From positions 1 to 26,372 of the forward strand of contig CALDIB010000005.1 in the NCBI GenBank assembly GCA_937902125.1: a stretch of DNA of 26,372 nt, in the 5' to 3' direction. Below the pieces are notes generated by a model. The model had not been told where the DNA came from. It was given only the letters and a program-made list of their open reading frames with translations, and did not search any database. A program made the translations under genes and the position numbers. The stretch is from an uncultured Treponema sp. (GTDB taxonomy: Bacteria; Spirochaetota; Spirochaetia; Treponematales; Treponemataceae). Shown here piece by piece: positions 12,978-20,176 of this stretch (its first letter is position 1; each line of letters opens with the position of its first letter).

Positions 12978-15900
12978 ATGGCAGACTACCACAAATTTGA
13001 TCCCGCGCCCGAAGGAACTCCAGTGGCGGGTTTTGTTCACTTGCACGTTCACTCCGACTATTCCCTTTTGGACTCATGCGCCACTTTGGACAAGCTTGTG
13101 GCCAAGGCCAAGCGCCTCAACATGCCCGCCTTGGCTTTGACCGACCACGGAAATATGTTTGGCGCGCTTAACTTTGAAAAGCTTTGCCATGTGAACGGAA
13201 TCAATCCCATTGTGGGCGAAGAATTTTATGTCGCCTACGGAAGCCATACGGAAAAAAACGACGTTCCTTTTTCAAAAGGAAACGGCCACAAGGCGCATTA
13301 CTTTCACTTGATTCTTTTGTGCGAAAACCAAACCGGCTACGAAAACCTTTCTTGGCTTTCAAGCCGCGCCTTTTGCGACGAAAACGCCTTGTATTACGGA
13401 AAGCCCCGCATAGATTTTGAAATGCTCAAAGAGCGCCACCAAGGATTGATTTGCCTTTCCGCCTGCATTCAAGGAGAAATTCCTCAATATCTTTTGGCGG
13501 GAAAAAAGGACGAAGCCTACAAAATCGCAAAAGAATACAAGGAGCTTTTTGGCCCCGACCATTATTACATCGAGCTTCAAGACCACGGAATTCCCGAGCA
13601 AAAAATTGTCGCCGAAAAACTGATTCAGCTGGCGCGGGACTTGGACATTCCCCTTGTGGTCACAAACGACATTCACTATGTTGAAAAAGAAGACGCGGAG
13701 GCCCAAGACGCGCTTCGCTGCATTGGATTCAAAAATCTTTTGAACGAGCCTCACCAAAAAATGGGCGGCGACATGGACTTGGACAATTGGTATTTTAAGA
13801 CCGAACAAGAAATGCGCCAGCTTTTTCCCAACGTCCCGGAAGCTTACGAAAACACCATAAAGATTGCCAATATGTGCAATCTTACAATCAAGCAATACAC
13901 AACGCCGGAACTAAAGGCTTGTCTTCCCCGCTTTGAGCTTCCGTCTGAGTTTAGAACCCACGGCGACGACTACCAGAGCGACCAAAACGACTATGTGAAA
14001 TACCTTGTTGAAGAAGGCCTTAAAAAGCGCTACAAGGAAATCACTCCGGAAATCCGCGAGCGCGCCGATTACGAAATGAACACAATTTTCACGATGGGAT
14101 TTTCAGGCTACTTTTTGATTGTTTGGGAATTCATTCACTGGGCCAAGTCGCTGACCGACACCGTTCACAATTGTCCAAAGCATTACATCCCCATAGGGCC
14201 GGGGCGGGGTTCCGGCGCGGGAAGCCTTGTTGCCTACTGCATGGAAATCACCGACCTTGACCCCTTTAGATACGGATTGATTTTCGAGCGCTTCCTGAAT
14301 CCTGAGCGCGTTTCAATGCCTGACTTTGACGTGGACATGGACTTCGACTTTAGGCAAGAAATAATTCAGCACACCCGCGACTTGTATGGCGACAGTTGCG
14401 TGGGCCACATAGTCACCTTTGGAACCCTAAAGCCCAAAAACTGCATCGCCGACGTTGGCCGCGTCTTGAACATTCCTCTTAGCGAAGTGAACATTCTAAA
14501 AAAATGCATTCCCGACGACGACCTTAAAATCACTTTAAAAGACGCGCTTTCCGAACCCACTGAAAAGCATCCCAAGGGCGGCGGCCTCATTCCCTATAAG
14601 GACGACCCGCGATACAAAAAACTTTTTGAGCTGGCCTTAAAGCTTGAGGGCGTAAAGAGGAACACCGGCCTTCACGCTTCGGGAATGGTAATCGGCTTGA
14701 CAGACCTTCCCAACTGGGCGCCTGTTTTTAAAGACCCAAAGACTGGCGAGGTGGGCGTTCAATACACAATGGACATCATCGAGCCTTGCGGTTTAGTAAA
14801 GTTTGACTACTTGGGACTAAAAACCCTTTCCCTCATTCGCTACGCCGAAGACATAGTGAACAAGCACAAAAAGCCGGGAGAGCCTGCATTTAAAACCGAA
14901 GATATTTCTGAAAGCGACGCCGAAACTTTTAAAATGCTTTCCAACGGAGACAGCGTGGCAATTTTCCAATTTGAGTCTCCGGGAATGCAAAAAATTCTAA
15001 AGCAGTTCCAGCCTGAAAAATTGGAAGACCTTGTGGCCTTGAACGCGCTTTACCGGCCCGGCCCTATGGATTACATTCCAAAATACATGGAAGGAAAGTG
15101 GCATCCAGAGACAATTGAATATCCCGACCCTTCCCTTGAAAATTTGCTCAAGGAAACTTACGGCGTAATGGTCTACCAAGAGCAAGTTATGAAAGTGGCG
15201 CAAATCATCGCGGGCTTTAGTCTTGGCGGCGCCGACATGCTCCGCCGCGCCATGGGAAAGAAAAAAATCGACGTCTTGATGGCCAAGAAAAAAGAGTTTG
15301 AAGAAGGCGCGATGAAAAACGGCCACACAAAAGAGCACGCCGACAACATCTTTGACATTATGGTTCCCTTTGCGGGCTACGGCTTTAACAAGAGCCACGC
15401 GGCGGCTTATTCGGTTTTGGCCTACAGAACCGCTTGGCTAAAATGCCACAAGCCCGCGGAGTTCATGGCGGCCAACCTTACAAACGAAATCACTTCCACC
15501 GACACCTTGCCGGTTTACATTCAGGAAGCGCGGCGAATGGGAATTCCGGTTGACGCTCCTGACATCAACCGCTCGGACATTGTTTTTGACGTTGTTGACG
15601 GCCACATCGTTTTTGGCCTTAAAGGAATCAAGGGCATGGGCGAGGCCGCCGCGCAATGCGTTGTGGAAGAGCGGGCCAAGAACGGGCCGTTCAAAAGTTT
15701 CATGGACTTTTTGGAGAGGGTTGACTTAAAGACCGTGAACAAGCGGGCTCTTGAAGTGTTGATAAAAACCGGCGCCTTTGACGCCCTTGGGCAAAACAGG
15801 CCCACGCTGATGCAAAACTGCGAGCGCGCCGTTTCTTATGTGGAACAAATGAAAAGAAGCAAGGAAGAAGGACAGAATTCCTTGTTCGAGGCTGTGGGCG

Positions 15901-16637
15901 AAAAAGAATTCAGCGACTTTGTTTTTGAGGAAGTTGAAGACCTTCCAAAAATGGAAAAACTGAACCAAGAAAAGGATTGCATAGGCATTTACGTTTCTGG
16001 CCATCCTCTTGACGATTACAGAAAAGTCATTGAAACATGCGCCACGGTAACAAGCGCGTCCATCGAGCGTGAAGGAAAAAACGCCGAGGCGCTCAAGGCT
16101 TCGATTCCTCAAGAAGAGCGCTGGAAGCATCGCGATTCCGGCAAATCCTATGTGGCCGTGGGAATGATTGGAGATGTCAGACCCTTCCGAACAAAGAAGG
16201 GCGACGACATGGCCTTTGCGAAATTGCAGGATATGACAGGCTTTATGGACGTCACAATTTTTGCCAGAACGTGGGGAGTCATAAGGTCTCAAATCGCAGA
16301 CGGAAAGGTTGTGGCGCTAAAGGGCAAGGTGGACGGAAGCCGAGAGACTCCTTCGTTTTTGGTTGACGAACTTTTGGACATAAACTCATTGCAAGAAAAG
16401 TCAGTTCAGCAAATTCACATTCAACTTCAAGATTCCTTCTGCGATGAGATTAAGACCCACCGCTTGAGGGATTTTTTGCTTTCAAAGCAGGGTGATTGCG
16501 TCTTGTATTTTCATTTGGACACAAAACAAGGGCCTTACATTGTCAAGGCCAACAATCAGGCTAGGGTTCCAAGCGACTCGGATTTTATAAAGGAACTTGA
16601 AACGATGGAGGGCGTCCAAGAAGTTTGGACTTCGTGA
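12978..16637 (+). CDS. dnaE: DNA polymerase III alpha subunit
   Basis: This is the replicative DNA polymerase of the C family. The protein is 1219 residues, normal for DnaE. In order it has the PHP domain starting at HLHVHSDYSLLDS (21-33) with LTDHGNMFGALNF; the polymerase core with PGRGSGAGSLVAY and the catalytic acidic motif MPDFDVDMDF near residue 450; the thumb/fingers region with RPGPMDYIPKY and KSHAAAYSVLAY; a helix-hairpin-helix region (MGEAAAQCVVEERAKNGPF); and an OB fold (VGMIGDVRPFRTKKGDDMAF). The ATG of MADYHKF is preferred over an ATG three codons earlier that overlaps the -10 box. There is no Shine-Dalgarno, so the mRNA may be leaderless. The following YggT gene uses a GAGG overlapping the dnaE stop. 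Confidence 0.97.
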   Translation: MADYHKFDPAPEGTPVAGFVHLHVHSDYSLLDSCATLDKLVAKAKRLNMPALALTDHGNMFGALNFEKLCHVNGINPIVGEEFYVAYGSHTEKNDVPFSKGNGHKAHYFHLILLCENQTGYENLSWLSSRAFCDENALYYGKPRIDFEMLKERHQGLICLSACIQGEIPQYLLAGKKDEAYKIAKEYKELFGPDHYYIELQDHGIPEQKIVAEKLIQLARDLDIPLVVTNDIHYVEKEDAEAQDALRCIGFKNLLNEPHQKMGGDMDLDNWYFKTEQEMRQLFPNVPEAYENTIKIANMCNLTIKQYTTPELKACLPRFELPSEFRTHGDDYQSDQNDYVKYLVEEGLKKRYKEITPEIRERADYEMNTIFTMGFSGYFLIVWEFIHWAKSLTDTVHNCPKHYIPIGPGRGSGAGSLVAYCMEITDLDPFRYGLIFERFLNPERVSMPDFDVDMDFDFRQEIIQHTRDLYGDSCVGHIVTFGTLKPKNCIADVGRVLNIPLSEVNILKKCIPDDDLKITLKDALSEPTEKHPKGGGLIPYKDDPRYKKLFELALKLEGVKRNTGLHASGMVIGLTDLPNWAPVFKDPKTGEVGVQYTMDIIEPCGLVKFDYLGLKTLSLIRYAEDIVNKHKKPGEPAFKTEDISESDAETFKMLSNGDSVAIFQFESPGMQKILKQFQPEKLEDLVALNALYRPGPMDYIPKYMEGKWHPETIEYPDPSLENLLKETYGVMVYQEQVMKVAQIIAGFSLGGADMLRRAMGKKKIDVLMAKKKEFEEGAMKNGHTKEHADNIFDIMVPFAGYGFNKSHAAAYSVLAYRTAWLKCHKPAEFMAANLTNEITSTDTLPVYIQEARRMGIPVDAPDINRSDIVFDVVDGHIVFGLKGIKGMGEAAAQCVVEERAKNGPFKSFMDFLERVDLKTVNKRALEVLIKTGAFDALGQNRPTLMQNCERAVSYVEQMKRSKEEGQNSLFEAVGEKEFSDFVFEEVEDLPKMEKLNQEKDCIGIYVSGHPLDDYRKVIETCATVTSASIEREGKNAEALKASIPQEERWKHRDSGKSYVAVGMIGDVRPFRTKKGDDMAFAKLQDMTGFMDVTIFARTWGVIRSQIADGKVVALKGKVDGSRETPSFLVDELLDINSLQEKSVQQIHIQLQDSFCDEIKTHRLRDFLLSKQGDCVLYFHLDTKQGPYIVKANNQARVPSDSDFIKELETMEGVQEVWTS

Positions 16638-16644
16638 GGTTTGT

Positions 16645-17229
16645 ATGATTTACGTTTTTAGATTTTTGGCGGCGGCGCTTTCAATTTATTCTTTGATGTG
16701 CGCGGCCAGAATTGTTTTGTCATGGATTCCCGGAGCGCTTTACACAAAGGCCGGCCGCTTTTTATGCTTTGTTTGCGATCCATTTTTGAACTTATTTAAA
16801 TGCGGCTGGCTATGCGTCGGCGCGCTGGATTTTTCGCCGCTCTTGGCCTTTGGCGTTTTGACGATGGCCGGCTATGTCCTGCAAAATTTGGGAGCGGGAA
16901 TGGCGGTGACATTTTCTGCGGTCTTGACTCTTGTCATTCAAATCGCATGGTCAATCGTCGCGTCAATACTTATTTTTTTAATTGTGATTTTGGCCATTCG
17001 CTTGGTTGTCTTTTTGACAGGCTCGGACAGGGCTTCTCCCCTTTGGTCTCAAATAGACATGACGCTTAATCCTTTTGTTTATTCGATAACAAGATTTTTT
17101 TCCGGCGGCCGCCCTGTGGCTTACAAAAACGCCTTGCTTTTTGCGATAGTCTTGTGCTTTGTCTTGCGCGTCGGCGGCCATTTTGCCATCTCCGCCCTGC
17201 TCGCGGTTTGCAAGATGATTCCGTTTTGA
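16645..17229 (+). CDS. YggT-family integral membrane protein
   Basis: A 194-residue membrane protein with two YGGT-type repeats. The first has ARIVLSWIP followed by CDPFLNLFK and FSPLLAFGVL. The second has IRLVVFLTG, then SPLWSQIDMTLNPFVYSITR. About five to six hydrophobic helices span the chain. YggT proteins are widespread and have been linked to osmotic tolerance and cell-division or envelope functions, but their activity is not known. The start at MIYVFRFLAA follows GAGG that overlaps the dnaE stop, so translation is probably coupled to dnaE. recG starts 9 nt after its stop, which suggests a dnaE-yggT-recG unit. Confidence 0.85.
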   Translation: MIYVFRFLAAALSIYSLMCAARIVLSWIPGALYTKAGRFLCFVCDPFLNLFKCGWLCVGALDFSPLLAFGVLTMAGYVLQNLGAGMAVTFSAVLTLVIQIAWSIVASILIFLIVILAIRLVVFLTGSDRASPLWSQIDMTLNPFVYSITRFFSGGRPVAYKNALLFAIVLCFVLRVGGHFAISALLAVCKMIPF

Positions 17230-17238
17230 TTTAAGAAA

Positions 17239-19494
17239 ATGCGACTTTCAGAAATTCAAACGCCTGTTTCCTCTTTGCCCGGAGTGGGGCCGGCCATGCA
17301 AAAGCAATTGGCCGCTTTGAACATTTGGACGCTATGCGACTTGCTCAAATTTTTTCCCCGCTCATACAAGGACAGGACAAAAAGAATTTCTTTGAGCCAA
17401 TTTGAAAGCGCCGCGGAAGTCCACACGATTGCGCGGGTTCTTGGCCACGAATGGTTTGGCTACGGCCGCATGAAGACCCTGAAAATCTTGATTTCCGACA
17501 ACAGCGCCCGCGCCGAATTGATTTGTTTTAACCGGCCCTTTTTGGAAAAATCGTTTCCGGTAGGCTCAATAATTTGCGTCACTGGAAGCTTTTTTGTAAA
17601 ATACAACGCCTTGCAGTCAAGTTCCTTTGAGGCCGAGCGCTTGGCGGATTCCGGCTCGCTTGAGGACTTTAGAGGCGCGGCCATTCCCGGAAGCGGAATA
17701 ATTCCTGTTTATAAATTGACGGCGGGCCTTACGCAAAAAAAATTGTCAAAGGCCGTTTCAGCCGCCATAAGCCAATGCGGCGCCGCGATTGACGACGAAC
17801 TTTCCGACGGCATTATAAAAGCCCGTTCCCTTATGCGAATGAAGGACGCGATTAAGGCTGTCCACCAGCCACAAGATTTTGACCAACTGCAAAGCGCGCG
17901 GCGAACTTTGATTTACCAAGAACTCTTTGACTTGCAAAAAACTGTTTTGCTTAGGGCCTTGGAGCATAAGGGCTCTTTTGAGCCTGACGCTTTGGAAAGG
18001 CCGCCGCGGAACGATGAAAAAACTGATTTTTCTCCAAGGCAGGCCGCTCTTTTGGAGCGCCTTCCCTTTGTCTTGACAAAAGACCAAATGTCCGTGATAA
18101 GGCAAATCAATTTTGACATTGACAGGGGCTACGAAGAAAGGGCAAGAATTTTAAAGGCTCAAGACAAGCGGACGCCTGAAAAGGCGCCTTGGACAATGCA
18201 ACGGCTTTTGCAAGGCGACGTGGGCTCTGGAAAAACTTTGGCGGCCCTCTTCGCTTGTCTTAGGGTTGTGGACTGGGGCGGCCAGTGCGCGATTATGGCT
18301 CCCACAGAAATTTTGGCCCGCCAGCACGCCGACACAAGCGCCCGCTTGCTTGAAGCGGTTGGCGTCAGGGTTGCTTTTTTAAGCGGCAACATATCGGCCG
18401 CCCAGCGCGCTCCTCTTTTAAAAGCCTTAAGGGAAGGAGAGATAAACATTTTGGTCGGCACCCACGCGCTTTTTAGCAAGACAACCGTTTATAAGGACTT
18501 GCAGCTTGTTGTGGTGGACGAGCAGCACCGTTTTGGCGTGACCCAAAGGCAGGCGATTGTTCAAAAGGGCCGCGCCTTGGCCGGATTGCAGAACAAAAAT
18601 TTTTTTGTTTCCCCGCACTTGCTGATGATGAGCGCCACGCCAATTCCTCAAAGCCTGGCCCTTACCGTTTACGGCGACCTTGACGTAAGCGTGATAAAAA
18701 GCCTTCCTGTTGGAAGAAAGCCGATTGTCACTTATTTGTCGGAACAAGGACATGAGGGAAATGTTTATTCCGCAGTTTTAAGGGAATTGCAAAAAGGCCG
18801 GCAGGCCTATTTTGTATACCCAGCCATAGGCGATTCTGGCGCGACAATCTTTGACGCGCCAGAAAAGGAACGAGTCAAGGCCTTGAGCGAAGCGCGCCTT
18901 GACCGTTCCTATGGGGATTTTGAAAACGGCGGTTCGGGTGGTGGTTCCGAGCCGTCTCTTAAGAGCGCCGTTGACGCTTTTGAAAACCTTTCAAAAAATA
19001 TTTTTCCAAATTACAAATGCGCCTTGCTTCATTCAAAAATTTCTGAGGAAGAGCAGACAAAAATTTTGAATGATTTTAGGCAAAACAAGATTCAAATCCT
19101 CGCGGCCACGACTGTAGTTGAAGTCGGCGTTGACGTTCCCAACGCCACTTGCATGGTTGTGGAGCAGGCCGACAGGTTTGGCCTCGCTCAGTTGCACCAA
19201 TTGCGTGGCCGTGTGGGGCGGGGAAGCGAACAAAGCTATTGCTTTTTGGTTTATTCAAAAAACATAAGCCAAAACGGAATTGAGCGGATGAAAATTTTGC
19301 GGCAAAGTTCCGACGGCTTTTACATCGCGGAGGAGGACCTTAAGCTTCGCGGCCCCGGACAAATAACAGGAACGGCGCAGTCGGGAGTTTTGGAATTGGG
19401 CTTGGCTGATTTGGGACGCGACCGAGACCTTCTTATGCTGGCCCGTCTTGACGCCCGCGACGAGATTGAAAGAGAAGTCATTGCGGCGCGATAA
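17239..19494 (+). CDS. recG: ATP-dependent DNA helicase RecG, with in-frame palindromic element
   Basis: RecG remodels stalled replication forks and Holliday junctions. The 751-residue protein (usually about 680-700) has the wedge OB-fold (about 50-140), Walker A GDVGSGKT near residue 328, DEQH near 425 (VVVDEQHRFG), the SATPIP motif, and the C-terminal helicase motifs VVEVGVDVPNA and QLHQLRGRVGRG. The TRG-like tail is EEDLKLRGPGQITGTAQSG. Extra length sits after GRQAYFVYPAIG. Residues 532-558 are encoded by a two-hairpin palindromic repeat and are followed by a Gly/Ser-rich run (GGSGGGSEPS). The last codons (IAAR) and the stop lie inside a second copy of the repeat. All helicase motifs are intact, so the gene is probably functional. 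Only a weak AAGAA precedes the start. Confidence 0.96.
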   Translation: MRLSEIQTPVSSLPGVGPAMQKQLAALNIWTLCDLLKFFPRSYKDRTKRISLSQFESAAEVHTIARVLGHEWFGYGRMKTLKILISDNSARAELICFNRPFLEKSFPVGSIICVTGSFFVKYNALQSSSFEAERLADSGSLEDFRGAAIPGSGIIPVYKLTAGLTQKKLSKAVSAAISQCGAAIDDELSDGIIKARSLMRMKDAIKAVHQPQDFDQLQSARRTLIYQELFDLQKTVLLRALEHKGSFEPDALERPPRNDEKTDFSPRQAALLERLPFVLTKDQMSVIRQINFDIDRGYEERARILKAQDKRTPEKAPWTMQRLLQGDVGSGKTLAALFACLRVVDWGGQCAIMAPTEILARQHADTSARLLEAVGVRVAFLSGNISAAQRAPLLKALREGEINILVGTHALFSKTTVYKDLQLVVVDEQHRFGVTQRQAIVQKGRALAGLQNKNFFVSPHLLMMSATPIPQSLALTVYGDLDVSVIKSLPVGRKPIVTYLSEQGHEGNVYSAVLRELQKGRQAYFVYPAIGDSGATIFDAPEKERVKALSEARLDRSYGDFENGGSGGGSEPSLKSAVDAFENLSKNIFPNYKCALLHSKISEEEQTKILNDFRQNKIQILAATTVVEVGVDVPNATCMVVEQADRFGLAQLHQLRGRVGRGSEQSYCFLVYSKNISQNGIERMKILRQSSDGFYIAEEDLKLRGPGQITGTAQSGVLELGLADLGRDRDLLMLARLDARDEIEREVIAAR
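18834..18912 (+). repeat. Two-hairpin palindromic repeat, copy A (in frame inside recG)
   Basis: Hairpin 1 is TTCTGGCGCG (18834-18843), an 11-nt loop, and CGCGCCAGAA (18855-18864), a perfect 10-bp stem. Hairpin 2 is AGGAACG-A-GTCAAGGC (18866-18881) paired with GCCTTGACC-GTTCCT (18896-18910) with one bulged A and a 14-nt loop. From 18863 to 18912 it is identical at 48 of 50 positions to copy B (19510-19559). It is read without frameshift as protein. It resembles in kind the palindromic elements known inside Rickettsia genes, but I do not claim relationship. Confidence 0.85.
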
Positions 19495-19559
19495 TTTTAT
19501 TCGCGCCGCAAAAGGAACGAGTCAAGGCCTTGAGCGCAGCGTGCCTTGACCGTTCCTAT
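19481..19559 (+). repeat. Two-hairpin palindromic repeat, copy B (3' end of recG and downstream gap)
   Basis: It has the same geometry as copy A, base for base. Hairpin 1 is TTGCGGCGCG (19481-19490), an 11-nt loop containing the recG stop, and CGCGCCGCAA (19502-19511). Hairpin 2 is the AGGAACG...CGTTCCT palindrome. In hairpin 1 the two bases that differ from copy A (GC instead of CT) are matched by a complementary change in the other arm (GC instead of AG). The repeat fills the whole gap between recG and the convergent HD gene, whose stop overlaps its right end. On the minus strand hairpin 2 is followed by TTTT, so it may also help end transcription. Confidence 0.85.
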
Positions 19560-20152
19560 TTTATATACCCTGAATCTTCCAGGTACTTGCGCCTGGTCAT
19601 TACAAGGCTAATCAATTCTTGATACATGTTGTAGTCAACTTCAAGCGCGATTGGAAAAATAAAAAATTCCGTTTCGTCGCAATAGCGCTCGATGAATTTT
19701 GGATCGTTCACATAGCCCAGACTTATCATGTTTGAAATGCGGTCGGCAGTTTTTAATATTTTTGCCTTTTGGCTTCCTTCATTTATTATCCGCCGTAAAA
19801 AGGCGCTTTTGTCTTCTTCCTTTCTTCTGGTAACTTCAAGAACCAAGCGGTAAACGTCCTCTCCCTCTTCGTCGGCGTTTATTATTTTGTTGGCGTCAAA
19901 GCCGGGAACGTCTTCCACGACATCGTGAATGCAAGAAGCTTTGAGCAGCGCGCTGTCGATGTATCCGTAGTCAATCAAAATGGCCAGGGTGTCCATTTGG
20001 TGGCGGAACATGTTTCCGCCGGCGTGCCGCTCCTTTCCGATGAGCGCGGTGGCCAGCTGCATGTAAGGGGCAAGGTAAATGTCCCGCAACATGAGCATGG
20101 CCTTTTGTCCCATGGGGCCGCTTCTGTTAACTTGCATTTCATACCTTGACAT
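19556..20152 (-). CDS. Small HD-domain hydrolase resembling the SpoT/MESH1 (p)ppGpp hydrolase fold
   Basis: A 198-residue protein with an HD domain. Key residues follow the RelA/SpoT hydrolase order: Arg50-His51 in FRHQMDTLAILI, His76-Asp77 and Glu80-Asp81 in CIHDVVEDVPGF, a Thr-Arg-Arg segment (LEVTRRKEE), and Asp137-Arg138 with Asn141 in KTADRISNM. In SpoT and MESH1 these residues hold Mn2+ and remove pyrophosphate from ppGpp. No synthetase, TGS or ACT domain is attached, as in small alarmone hydrolases. Substrate is inferred; other HD phosphohydrolases remain possible. AAGGAG lies 9 nt ahead of the start. The gene is 24 nt after valS, so the two probably share a transcript. Its end overlaps palindromic repeat copy B. 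Confidence 0.8.
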   Translation of the reverse strand: MSRYEMQVNRSGPMGQKAMLMLRDIYLAPYMQLATALIGKERHAGGNMFRHQMDTLAILIDYGYIDSALLKASCIHDVVEDVPGFDANKIINADEEGEDVYRLVLEVTRRKEEDKSAFLRRIINEGSQKAKILKTADRISNMISLGYVNDPKFIERYCDETEFFIFPIALEVDYNMYQELISLVMTRRKYLEDSGYIK

Positions 20153-20176
20153 CTGGCTCCGCTCCTTTTTGTTCCG

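Noticed and set aside
19481..19511. Ordinary intrinsic terminator for recG
   Set aside because: The stem is strong but is followed by AAAAGG rather than T residues. It is better explained as part of the two-hairpin repeat.
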